Source: Vicia villosa (Eukaryota; Streptophyta; Magnoliopsida; Fabales; Fabaceae). Taken from it: 64,000 nucleotides of DNA. Below the pieces are notes generated by a model. The model searched no databases. It was not told the DNA's origin and was given only the letters and a program-made list of their open reading frames with translations. The stretch covers positions 620,001 through 684,000 of the forward strand of contig NW_026705152.1 of NCBI RefSeq assembly GCF_029867415.1. Reading direction: 5' to 3'. A program made the translations under genes and the position numbers. Every line of letters starts with the position of its first letter. Position 1 is the stretch's first letter. This document shows positions 1 to 10,213 of the stretch, piece after piece.

Positions 1-1
1 G

Positions 2-1123
2 AGTACAATAAATCAGCTGGAACAAAAACCTTTCACCGGAAAGGTTAATGAAGATGCAAACAAGCACCTACTGAGATTTCTGACCATGAGTACAACTCTA
101 AAAATTGAAGGGCATACACAAGAGGCAAAGAAGCTGAGAATGTTCCCGTTCACATTAGCCGAGGAAGCAGAAGAGTGGTTCTATTCTCTTCCAGCAGGTC
201 GTATCACAACATGGGAAGAGATGGAGAAGGCTTTCTTGAATGAGTATTTTCCCGCATCTGTATTTATAAGGAAGAGGTATGATATCTTGAACTTCAAGCA
301 GAAAGAGGGTGAACCCTTAGGAGATGCATACAAAAGATTCAAAAGAATTCTAGTAGCATGTCCCACTCATAATATGGACAAGACTGAACAAATGCAAGTA
401 TTTGTCAATGGGCTCAGAATAAAAACAAAGCAGTTGATTGATACAGCAGCTAGAGGTTCAACAAATTTCACAACAGCCTCTGGCATCATCAAAATCATTG
501 AAGAAATAGCTGCAAATGAGCATTTGGAGTTGTATGACAGGTGTGCTAGCAAACCGGAAGGAATCATTGACCTTAAATTGGAAACTTCAAAAATATGAGT
601 TGAAGATGCTATAGTTGCGGAAGTTGAAAAGAGACTGAAGGCTATGAACATAGGTACACAACAGGTGGCTCAAGTTCAACAAGCTCAACCTGTAAGTTGT
701 GAAATTTGCCAAGGTCCTCACCAAACTGTATACTGTGTTGCTACGCCCAAGCAGATTGAAGAAATCAAATTCCTAAGGCAAAACAATCCGTATTCTAACA
801 CCTATAATCCAGGGTGGACGAATCATCCCAACTTTGCTTGGAAAGATCAACAACAAAATCCTCAGAAGGCAGAGTGGGAAGTAGCTATTGAGAGACTGGC
901 TGGACAATGCTCTCAGTTTCAAGAAGAAACCAGAAACAACCAAAGGAACACCACATCTTCGATCAAAAATCTAGAAGTTCAAGTGGGTCAAATAGCACAA
1001 CATCTCACTCTACAGGCACAAGGTAGCTTTTTGAGCGCAACTGTGAAAAATCTGAAGGATCAAGAGAAGCTTAATGTTGTTACAACAAGGAGTAAAAAGG
1101 TTTTAGAATCGGAAAAAGAATAA
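2..1123 (+). pseudogene. Athila-type gag (capsid and nucleocapsid), 5' partial, two nonsense codons
   Basis: The Gag polyprotein packages element RNA in cytoplasmic particles. The frame is open from base 2, upstream of the first ATG at 86, because the start lies outside the window. The capsid core shows the retrotransposon-gag signature (LRMFPFTL, AEEWFYSLPAG, ACPTHNM). A TGA at 596-598 interrupts the frame, which then continues unchanged into a CEICQGPHQTVYC zinc knuckle near 700 and the Athila signature NNPYSNTYNPGW. A TAA at 1121-1123 is a second in-frame stop before protease. Element E has the same layout, so the two stops look like decay, although stop-codon readthrough cannot be excluded. 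Confidence 0.88.
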
Positions 1124-1141
1124 GAGGAGATAGATGACCCT

Positions 1142-2176
1142 ATGGTAATAGAGGTAGATTTGGAAATAAGAGAGAACCCGAAAGAGCCAGAAGTTGTGAT
1201 ACCACCGGTTAAACCATTTGAAGAAAAAAATAAGAAAGATGCTGAACCGGTTATCAAACTACCTTTCCCTTCCAGAGTGACAAAGAAAGATTCAAAAGAG
1301 AAAGACTTTAGGAAGTTTACTTCCTTGTTCAAAAAGTTAGAGGTGAATCTACCTTTCTTTGAAGCACTTGAGCACATGCCTTTGAATAAGAAATTTATGA
1401 AGGAGGTGTTGGCGAAAAAGAGATCACTAGGAGGAGAACCAAAAATTGCAACCGAGAAGTGTGGTATAGTCTCTTCAGCAAGAAAGATCCCAATAAAGAG
1501 GAAAGACCCTGGGGAAGTGGCGATACCATGCACTATCAAGAATATAGCATTTAAAAAGGTACTCCTCGATTCTGGTTCTAGTGTTAGTTTAATGCCTTTA
1601 TCCATTTTCAAAAAGCTTGAATTAGAAAAGATTAGTGAAAGTAAGACACAGTTAAGGTTCGCCGATCACACCGTTAAGAAATCCTATGGGGAAGCGGAAG
1701 ATGTACTAGTGGAAGTTGATAAGTTTGTTTTCCCTGTTGACTTTCACATCATGGACATTCCGGAAGATGAAGAAACTCCTATCCTTCTTGGGAGACCCTT
1801 TTTGTCGACAGGCCGCTGTAATTTTGACATTAAAAAAGGGACGCTGACGCTGAAATCATTTGATGAAGAAGTAACCTTGAAGATGTTAGGAGTCAGGAAA
1901 CATAGGTCAGGTGTGAATGAGAAAACTTCAACTGGTATGACGGAAGGTGAACAAGAAGACAAAAATCTTAAAAATCTCCAAGAAAAAGTTTCAAGCATAG
2001 CCTCTCTGATGGAACCAACTTATGTAGCTATCAAAAGTCCTAAGAAAGCTAAGGAAGTCAAGAGGAATGTGGGAAGCAAATTGAAGAGAAAAGTTATCCA
2101 TGCTTTTCATCTTCATGAGTTCTTGGTTGCTGAAGTGAAAAGCAACAAGGTTTGGAAAAGGAAATACCCTCCATAA
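1142..2176 (+). pseudogene. Athila-type aspartic protease region, joined to post-pol sequence by a deletion
   Basis: The protease would cleave Gag-Pol. The active-site motif LLDSGSSVSLMPL lies around residue 140, and the second signature ILLGRPFLSTG around residue 215; both are intact. The reading frame is the same as gag, separated only by the stop at 1121. The last 100 or so residues are lysine-rich and match no pol domain. The frame stops at 2176, where RT should follow. The region between protease and the end of integrase, several kilobases in a normal family member, is missing, so this element cannot transpose by itself. Confidence 0.85.
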
Positions 2177-2191
2177 TAAAGGGTAATGGAC

Positions 2192-2241
2192 CGTCGAGCC
2201 ATGCGACGTTAAACGAAGTGCTTCGTGGGAGGCAACCCACG
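2192..2241 (+). promoter_or_regulatory. Conserved double hairpin at the pol/post-pol junction
   Basis: Two adjacent inverted repeats: arms CGTCG and CGACG around loop AGCCATG (2192-2208), and arms CGTGGG and CCCACG around loop AGGCAA (2224-2241). Element E carries the same pair at 48732-48781 on the other strand with arms AGTGGG and CCCACT, a paired change that keeps the stem. Function unknown; the position suggests a role in expression of the downstream ORF. Confidence 0.6.
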
Positions 2242-2261
2242 GTTTTAATAATTAATTTTTA

Positions 2262-2283
2262 TGTTTGTTTGTTTTATTTTCAG
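2262..2283 (+). promoter_or_regulatory. Splice-acceptor-like site downstream of the hairpins
   Basis: A T-rich tract (GTTTGTTTGTTTTATTTT) ends in CAG followed by G. Athila-type elements with an env-like gene are expected to need a subgenomic RNA, and this is the right place for an acceptor. Inferred from sequence only. Confidence 0.4.
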
Positions 2284-3626
2284 GAAATAAAAGAGAGCAT
2301 CTCTAGTGGAAGCTATGAAGTGATCATTGGAATGCAATACCTCTGTAAGCAACCTCTCCAAGGCTGGTTCTAAAACATTGAGGACAATGTCTAGTTCAAG
2401 TGTGGGAGGGGTTCTTTTCATTTGCTTTTAGTTGATTTCCATTTTTATTTTTGTTTGTGTGTTATGTTGACATTGTGTTATAGATTGATGATATATACTG
2501 AATGATTGATGGAGTGGTAGAAAAAGGAGAAAGATGCACCCCAGGCACCCCTGAAAGTGATACAACTAAATTATTGTGGGACACAACTTAACAACACCGG
2601 ACTGAGATTGAAAGTTGGCATCCATGAACCGAAAAAGAAGCAACATTGCACAAGAAATACTATGGATCCTGTAAGCTATGCCCAACAAAGTGAGAACTCA
2701 AAAAGCCAAAAATGCATCATCATGAGAGAATAGTCAGGTATGACTCTACCTCTTTGAATTTGCGTATGTTCTACTCATATGACACAATACGTTGACACAC
2801 AATGAGGCACGTTGTTTGTGTTAACATTGAGCCTTTTTCAGCCACCCTTCAGTATGTTCATCCATTGCTAACCCCTTTGAGCTTGTATCCCTTGTTTGTG
2901 TTAACCACATCTATTAACCCTTGGCCAAAAAGAAAAAATAAAATAAATTCCATATTTTTTTCCTACCCTGCTCGGCATAAGTGCGATGTTGTTGTTAAGT
3001 CAGTGCAAAATTATAAGTTTGGGGTAGTACACCTAAAAGAAAGGCGAGTGCGAAAAAAATATGTGTTGAAAAAAAAAAGATAAGAATTGGAATTAGCACT
3101 CGCCTAAGTAGAGAGATATCGCTAGTTCATCATACGCTCAAAGCAACAATTGAGTGAAGCTAAAATAGTAGAAACGGTGATTGAACCCCATGATACTAAA
3201 CGAAGCACCAAAACAAGAACAACAACACAAATGATGAGCCTACACCCCTTGCGTATCTTATTCCTTGTTTATCCCACCTGTCCTAAGCCCCGTTACAACC
3301 CAAAGACATCAAAAAGTGTGTGTAGTGTGTTTTTGTAAGAAAGTAGAATGTATTCGAATTTAAAAGTTGGTATTGCATATTATGACTTGTGAGTGAATTG
3401 TTATTCTTAACCCAGAGAGAATTGGTGAGGTGTGTGAAAAAGCTTACAGGTGAAGGAGTACGTTAATGTGGAAGTGAAGCGGGCGATTCGGGTTGTGTAT
3501 CTGACAAGATTGACCGGAATGGTGGAAGTTGAGTTGCGAAAAGCACGGCTGTATTGTGGTAAGCTAAATTAAGGGGTGACCTCAGTTTTGTCTGTTCATG
3601 CATTGCGTGAGGACAAGCAATGAGAT

Positions 3627-3639
3627 AAGTTTGGGGTTG
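3627..3639 (+). other. Polypurine tract of Athila H
   Basis: AAGTTTGGGGTTG lies directly before the LTR start TGATCGG at 3640. E has AAGTTTGGGATTG in the equivalent place (11527-11539 on the minus strand). This is the expected plus-strand priming site. Confidence 0.8.
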
Positions 3640-5029
3640 TGATCGGTCACCAATTTTACATACTTTCCATCGATTATTTGGTAAGAAATCGCTCATTCCG
3701 GTAACACCATGGTTTAGTTTTCTATCGTTTTATTTAATTTTCTAACATTTTGCAAATTAGTTCTTGTTTTAATTTTTTATATAAGATGCTTTTGAGACGT
3801 TGTTTTGGTAGTGTTTATGGATTTAAGGAAAAAAAAAGTTTCTAAAAGAATTAGAACAAGAGCAGAAGAATACATGGGCTGCCAGTGTCGTTTGACGCGG
3901 GCTGCCAGTGTCGTTTGACGCGGGCTGCCAATGTCGTTTGATGCAGGCTGCCAGTGTCGTTTGTCGCGGGCGTGCCATGTAAACAACAAGAGAAGGGCGT
4001 GGGCAGAAGCTGACACGGGCAGCTCGTGTCATTTGACACGGCCGTGTCAGCGTGAATGTGTAGAAATGCTGAATTTTTGTTGTTTGCTCAGTTTGGACTC
4101 ATTAAGGGCAATTTTGTCATTCTGCACTAGATGGAAACACAATATCACTACTTAAACCTATTTTTCAAGAAAAGAAGGTATCTTGGAGAATTGAAATTTT
4201 ATTTTTAACGAACAATTTGGGAGAGTAACAGATACATGCAATTGTTGGGAAAACGGAGATCTCTCAACCGCAGAAGCTATTGAAGATCAAAGTCATCCTA
4301 ATTTTATTGTAATGAATTTCTCTTTTACTATGCTTGTTTTTAATTTCATGAACATGAGAGGCTAAACCCCCCAATGCTAGAGGGGGTGTCCCTGATTTCC
4401 TGTTGTAATGACAATTTGCTTATTTTATTAGTAACTTCATAACTTTTTCATTATCATCTTTTTATATAGTGTTCTTAATGCAAACCATTATTGGAAAATA
4501 AGGTTTTGATTTATGGTTAACGTTAGGTTGGAAAACCAAGGTTAATGCTTTTGTATAAAAATATAAATCTGTATAATCAAGGGATTGAGATATAGATTTG
4601 TAACCGTAAGTTTTCTGCTGAAACAAAGAGATTAGTATTCTCATTATACAACAAAGGAATTTGGGTATAAAAGAAATATTAAATGATTTTTTTTAAAGGA
4701 ATTTTGGAAAGTCTCACTCAAAAATTTGGTGATGATATGAATTAGTTTTGATCTGATTAATTTTAAGCACATTGTTGTTATAAGGAATTTCATACACAAT
4801 TCCCTAGCATTACTTTACTATTTGTCTAATACAAGTTTATCTAGTTGTTATTTTTAATTCATATTTTATAATTTTGCAAACAACATTGAAACAAACCAAG
4901 GAGTTTTTGTTCAATTGAATTTGTTAAAACACTTAAGTTTCTGCACAGTCCTCGAGAGATCGACACTGGGGATAATCTCAATTATTACTACATCGAGAAA
5001 ATAATGCACTTGCTATAATTTTCCGATCA
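3640..5029 (+). repeat. 3' LTR of Athila H (about 1390 bp)
   Basis: Starts TGATCGGTCACC and ends TTTTCCGATCA; the 7-base ends TGATCGG and CCGATCA are exact inverted repeats, as in element E. The body holds a 23-bp tandem repeat (3876-3967) and a perfect 16-nt palindrome TGACACGGCCGTGTCA at 4034-4049 next to a longer imperfect one at 4010-4030. Confidence 0.9.
3876..3967 (+). repeat. Four-copy 23-bp tandem repeat in the H LTR
   Basis: Units begin at 3876, 3899, 3922 and 3945; each starts GGGCTGCC (A replaces the first G in the last) and ends TTTGACGC or a close variant. The E LTRs lack the array, so it arose in this copy or subfamily. Confidence 0.9.
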
Positions 5030-5759
5030 GCTGTCTAGAAAATAATGAATGAGAAATTGTTGATTATCAGTTTGAGTTGACATCCTTCGAGCGTACATCA
5101 CAAGGTGACTTTTTGGGCATGTATTCCCTTTGTACTTCTCGAAATCTAGTACTTTTAATTTGTGAGGAATCTTAACATTTGGAATCAGACAGAGGTCTGT
5201 AACATTCTTTCCAAATAAATCTTGTCCTCGGAGAGTCTTGAGTTCCTTCTGCATTTGTATAAACTGTTCTTGGAACTCGTCCAATCTTTCATACACGCCA
5301 GCGTCCTCAGTGGGAGTGTGATGATACACTTGTCCGCCCGACAAAGGAAAAGTATGCATAATCGGCTGTGGAGAAGCCATGAAGGTAGATCTTGGAATCT
5401 CAGCATTCTGTTGCGCATAACCCGTTGCCGTTGCTCTTGGAATCTCTATTTCCAGAGGTCTGTAACCCTCCGGTGCATGCATGTCCATTGTAACTCTTGG
5501 AACTTCAGAAACTGGGGGTATGTACCCGTCTGGAGTAAAGTTATACGGCATGCCCCAAGGTCGGTTGGACGGCATGGTATACTGAGGAATAGGAGTAGAA
5601 AAAATCTCGGAAACCACAGTCCTTTGTGGTTCTTCTGGTGGAGGTTATCTTTGTGCAACCACCAGGGCTTCTACCATGTTGTTGAGCATTTCAATAGACT
5701 CTTTTGAGAGTAGAAATCTCTTCTCTGAGTTCTCCATTCTCTTGCTCTAAGTCGTCCAT
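5030..5759 (-). pseudogene. Ogre gag, N-terminal part, frameshifted and cut by H
   Basis: The likely start is the ATG at 5757-5759, beginning a coiled coil (MDDLEQENGELREE). A frameshift follows in an A-run near 5700, and a TAA near 5646 interrupts a Q-rich segment. From 5617 the frame is open: a Pro-rich region, a second coiled coil, then the Ogre capsid signature VLDFEKYKGNTCPKSHL and LVMYARRM. The protein ends at FLDS, where the H LTR begins; the following LTR bases supply a stop by chance. Confidence 0.82.
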
Positions 5760-6048
5760 TTTTTTCTTGCGACTTGAACGAGTGTTGTATGAACGAGACA
5801 ACTTGAATGCCTTGCTTCACCTCCTTCTCCTCTCTTTCTAGAGTAAGGAAAGTGATGATTAGAACCGCGACAATTCTTGTGTCTGTGCTTAAGATTAAAG
5901 CGATGCGTGATGTGCAATTAAGTTAATATTTTTCAAGGAAACACCATAATTACGTTATGAAACATCAACCTTTTATTGATTAACCTAAAACGCCGTTTTT
6001 CTTACACACTTTGGAAAGGGAAATACAGAGAAATAGAGAGAAAGGACT

Positions 6049-7481
6049 CTAAAACTTGGACGAGGAGCCAACTTCACGTTCTAACATGTTCTTCTGTTTC
6101 TTAAGCTGAGCGTTCTCTGACGTGAGTTGATCGATGATCCAAGAAGCAGGAGGGATATGATGAGAAAGTGACTTTTGTGTCACTTGCCGATCGAGTACTT
6201 CCAGTAATTCATCCTTCCTTCTTAGGATGTTTTGAATCTCAACATTTTCCGTGTTGACGATTCGATACTTGTTTCTCCAAGCATTCCTTTCTTGGCATAC
6301 CTTTTTTAATGCCGCTTGTAGTTTCTCAACATCGGTGGAGAAAAGTAAAATTGGTTCCCTTAGGGGAATAGGTTCTGGACGCTGGTATGGCATCCTGAGC
6401 TTGAATTCTCTGACGCGTACCCATTGAAGGTAAGGATCCAAGGAGATGCTAATATTTTTTCCTAACAATCTTCTCCCTTTATTGAGAACAAGACGTCAGG
6501 CTTGGACAATTTCCTTCTTCAGCATGTTACCATGATCGTCGATGTTCTTGAAGAACAGACCCTCCAATTGAATACTACTTAGTTCCTCCCTTAGCCATAT
6601 TGACGACGGGCTAAAGCTGGATTATAACTGACTCCTCCCTTAGTTCCAATAAGGGGTACTTAGGGATAACTTCCGCAACTGAAGATGATCTTGGTTTCAT
6701 CGTTGTCAGGACTACACCAATCAATGTCTGAATGAGTGAGGGACATGATTTTTTGTGACCAGTAAAGGCCATCCCTCAGGTTCCAGAAAGTGCTAGACTT
6801 TGGCAGGTGCGAGACGAACCATTCATATAACAACGGTATGCAGCAGCCGATTAATCCTCCTCGCTGCAGGTTTCTTGAATGCATAGAGTGGTAAGCATCC
6901 ACAAGCAAGGTTGGAACTGGATTTCCAATTAAGAAGATTTTAATTGTGTTAATGTCGACGAAATTGTCAATGTTTGGGAACAAAAACAATCCGTAGATAC
7001 GCAATGCCAATATGTCCTAAAAAACGCTCATATCTTGGATGCTGACGAAGTACCGAGCTTGATCCAATAGAAACTTGGAGGGAAATCCTTGGATTCCTCC
7101 TTATTCACCAAATGAGTTCTGACGCCGACTACGTTTAAGGGAGTAGTTGCAGCAACGATAATGTTGTCGGGATTCTTTTCCAAACCGGAGTACGGATCTT
7201 GCGCGTACACGCACGGGTATTCCAACCAGAAGAGAGTACTCCTCCAACGTAGGGATGAGTTGATAATCTGGAAAGGTGAAACAGTGATACGTTGGATCGT
7301 AAAACTGTACAAAAGTGGTAAGGATCCCATCCACAATGTCGGTATTGAGAAGAGGCAGAAGTTTTCCATACTTCTCCTTGAAAGCTTGGGGGTTGACCAC
7401 CAGTTTTCCGAGCTTTTCCAATTCCTCGACCTTAGGAATTTTGAAGGTGTATTTCCTATCTCTCTTTCTCCTGTAATCCAT
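6049..7481 (-). pseudogene. Ogre ORF1 (extra ORF upstream of gag), at least two frameshifts
   Basis: ORF1 of Ogre elements encodes a protein of unknown function. The N-terminal third (7481-7101) has the recognisable stretch QFYDPTYHCFTFPDYQL followed by LEEYSLLVGIP. The frame then moves twice (7369-7028, then 7010-6660) while still giving ORF1-like sequence such as DPYSGLEK and YGLFLFPNID. The C-terminal block (6468-6049) is a charged coiled coil ending GSSSKF and a stop. Several indels make it a pseudogene. No membrane segment or signal peptide is seen. Confidence 0.75.
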
Positions 7482-8259
7482 GGTATAGATCCTTAAGTCC
7501 TTTCTCCGTTTCTCTCTTTCTCTTTATGAAGTTCAAAACGTACGTTATTTAGTTTCCTTGAAAAACGACTCTAAAAGACTCTTTGTTTTTAATTATTATG
7601 ATGTATGAATGCATGAATGCGCACACAAGAGTTTTTTAACAAATATGGCGTAGAAGGGTATAGTGGTCATAGAGTCACAACGCAAACCTCGCCCCAGGGT
7701 AAACTAAGGATAAGGATTTTTGTACCTGTAGAACGGGTTCTAAGGGTCTCAAAGCTTTTGCTCAATCTTAAAGATATGTTGACTGGTATCTTTAAGAGAG
7801 TTTTCTTTGAGTGTAGTATCTGCGTGACAATTACTTTCGTAATCACCGCTCTACGTCCTAAAAATGCTTTAAGTGGGGTTAATGAGTTTCTAGGTCCTCC
7901 TTGTACAAATCATTCTCGGAATGCGTTGCCGCAGTTAATCGCAACCAGCCAGGAAAATCCCAAGAGTAGATTTGGGAACCAAGATTAGAGGGTCTTCACC
8001 GAGAAGACATCCTCCACCCTATCTTATGTGCACTCAAATACGGGTATAGGATTTCTCACCACAAGGGGGAATCAAGCCCTTTCCTGATACAGAAACAAAA
8101 ATATAAACAAGTATAAATGCAACAAACACATGAAATGACACAGAGGTTAGGCAGGACCTCTCTTGTTTGAGGGGGAATTTGGCATCCCTAATTCCTCATT
8201 GGGGTTGGACCAGCACAGGTCAACCATTGGTTTGGATGAAAAACGAAGGTTATTACTAA
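7482..8259 (-). other. Ogre untranslated leader
   Basis: This lies between the primer site and ORF1. No convincing frame on the element strand; the plus-strand frame at 7617-7988 resembles nothing I recognise and is probably chance. Confidence 0.6.
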
Positions 8260-8277
8260 TCCCCAGCAGAGTCGCCA
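8260..8277 (-). other. Ogre primer binding site (tRNA-Arg type)
   Basis: The minus strand reads TGGCGACTCTGCTGGGGA, the form typical of Ogre elements, six bases inside the LTR end CACCACA at 8284. This fixes orientation and the inner LTR edge. Confidence 0.85.
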
Positions 8278-8283
8278 TTTTTC

Positions 8284-9390
8284 TGTGGTGTCGTTTTTTT
8301 TTCCTCCCCGTTTCACTTGGGAGGACGGCACGCTAGACCCTTCATGCGAAATTTGGAAGGAGGGAAGCGCCCGTTGTGGAATGAATTTTGTTTCAGTTCT
8401 TCCTACGATAACACACGAACTTTTTAATTATCCTACGAAAGAGGAAGGGGAAAATATCTCAAATAAACCCTAGGAGTTAGCTAAGTGTGGGGATTAACCT
8501 AGACTAGAAATTCTGGAGCCCGGGAGGTCGGTTATACATAGGGAAGGTTTTAAGCACCCTACATATTCGTAGTACTCTATGAGAACCTTCTATGTATCTA
8601 TGTGTTTGTGTTTGTTGCTAATGATTAGGAAAGTTTCTCCTTTGTATTAGGAGAAGGAATTGAATTGATTTAAAAGAAGACTGACTGACTGACTATTTTT
8701 GGTTTTTTATTAGCTCTGAGAGATTCTTTGTGAACCTCATGCCTACATATCCCTAATGGAAGTTAAAGCTTTTTGTAGTTCTGAGAACTAATTAGGTAAA
8801 TTAATTATTTTTGGTACCTTGCTTGAAGCTCAAGGTTGAAGCTTGAATTAAATCTCAGTTTACAGTAAAGAGACATGAAGTCATCTTTACAAAGAGGTAT
8901 TTCTACCATTCCACCACAAACATTAAAAGTGACAGAAAATCTGAAATCATTTCATTAAGAGAGGGACCTTACTTGTGTATGTGCAAGTATACCAGTCAAA
9001 TGTCTCTTGATGAAAGAAAGATTCTCAAACAAATTAGGGAATGTTACACATGTCTGGGTTAACTTGCCAGAGCATATCTTTCAAAATCCTAAATGGGAGA
9101 ATGATTAGAATTAAAATTGAAATGTTTGTTTGTTTGAATACAGTGAGATAGGAGAAGTATCTTTCTATAGAGATAAAATATATCTATATGTGTATAAAAG
9201 ATTTGATTTTAGCTGGCTTGTATGAGGCCCAAGCTTCAGGCTTTTTGATTGATTTTATTGACTTTGGGAGATGACTCCACTGGTAATTAACTTAAACTAA
9301 AGGGAATTTGGTGTTATGTACAAAGCCCAGAATTGAGGATGACTCTTAGCTGGAGAGACTCTATTTTGTGCCTTGTATGAAGCCCAAGGT
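8284..9390 (-). repeat. Ogre 5' LTR, inner 1.1 kb
   Basis: Sequence outward from the primer site up to the F insertion at 9391. It contains diverged copies of a phrase like CTTGTATGAAGCCCAAG (near 8820, 9217, 9325 and 9371), a degenerate internal repeat. The rest of this LTR is not seen on the right side of the window. Confidence 0.7.
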
Positions 9391-10213
9391 TGTGAAGCCA
9401 AGCTTCTTCAACACTATGTTTTGATGAAGACAACTATCATGAGTATACATTAATAAAGGATGAGCAAAAAGATCAAATAAGATATGGATCAAAATTGCAA
9501 CCTTCATGAAGATTAGGTTTGGTTGATTGATCTTCAAGTCATAATGGTACAAGTTAAATACTTTGACATTGATATTCCTTAGTGCTCAAAAATCATATAA
9601 ACTTTCAAACATATGCATGCCCAAAATCATATATGCATGGCATAAGTTTCCAACCTTGAAAAACACGCATTTCTACCCTTTGAGTTGAGGTAACCGGTTA
9701 CCAAAAACATGTAACCGGTTACATTGCTGGCAATATCTTTTCATCTTTATTATTGATCTTTTTCAACATGATGTAATCGGTTACATCATTTAGGTAACCG
9801 GTTACATGATCGTGTTTTTGAATTTCTGGGCTATAACGTAACAATGTAACCGGTTACATCATTCACATAACTGGTTACACCTGAACCAGTGGCAACTTTT
9901 CATGTTGAATCTGTCCCAAATGGATTTATCTTTCAAACCTTTAACCATTGCATTGTTCTATCAATATGCAACCATTCTAAGAGGCATATAGTCACCTATA
10001 TATATACTATACATTTCAGATTTTACTCTTCACCTCTTTCATTACAATTTACTACCTTTTTGATCATATATTTTCAAACAAGTGTTTCATACGTAAACTT
10101 TCATTGAAACTTTTTCTACACATTGTTAGAAAAGTTTCTCATTCATACATAAACACTTGAGCACTATTATATCATTGTAAATTGTCTTTCTTGAAAGAGA
10201 AGATCAATCTTAT
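9391..10213 (+). repeat. F 5' LTR, left part (U3)
   Basis: Starts TGTGAAGCCAAGCTTC; the first 148 bp match 57571-57717 with only a few differences. Contains the palindrome array at 9689-9879. Ends at the CTTAT target site of E; continues at 54695. Confidence 0.85.
9689..9879 (+). repeat. Array of GTAACCGGTTAC palindromes in F U3
   Basis: Six copies in 190 bp. Four are exact (9689-9702 GGTAACCGGTTACC, 9709-9724, 9794-9805, 9844-9859, the last with flanking AT pairs extending to 16 nt). Two are one or two bases off (9771-9786, 9867-9878). Spacing is irregular. Confidence 0.9.

Larger units (their letters stand above)
2177..3639 (+). other. Athila H post-pol non-coding region
   Basis: No coding frame of note; the env-like ORF that E carries in this interval is absent. 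After the hairpins there is a second conserved block at 2375-2411 (arms ACATTG and CAATGT around AGGA, then a G-rich purine run). AAGTTTGGGGT-like tracts occur near 3017 and 3627; the second abuts the LTR. Confidence 0.6.
1..5029 (+). mobile_element. Athila-type Ty3/gypsy element H, 5' end outside window, pol deleted
   Basis: The order gag, zinc knuckle, protease, conserved post-pol segment, polypurine tract and 3' LTR reads left to right. The window begins inside gag, so the 5' LTR is not visible. Reverse transcriptase, RNase H and integrase are absent: protease sequence runs to a stop at 2176 and the post-pol hairpins begin 15 bases later. The LTR ends with CCGATCA at 5029, directly against Ogre gag sequence, so H inserted into an Ogre gag gene. 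Assignment to Athila rests on gag and protease similarity to element E in this window, which also has a full integrase and env-like ORF. Confidence 0.88.
5030..9390 (-). mobile_element. Ogre-type (Ty3/gypsy, Tat lineage) element, 5' part only
   Basis: On the minus strand the order is 5' LTR end, tRNA-Arg-type primer site, untranslated leader, ORF1 and gag. The ORF upstream of gag and the tRNA-Arg primer site are Ogre hallmarks. Gag is cut at 5030 by Athila H, and the LTR is cut at 9390 by SIRE-type element F. It is the oldest visible layer here; protease and pol must lie left of H or be lost. Ogre elements are especially abundant in Fabeae legumes. Confidence 0.85.

Noticed and set aside
5222..5707. 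161-aa plus-strand frame opposite Ogre gag
   Set aside because: Antisense shadow of gag; no family resemblance.
7617..7988. 123-aa plus-strand frame in the Ogre leader
   Set aside because: Antisense to the element, no domain recognised; likely chance.
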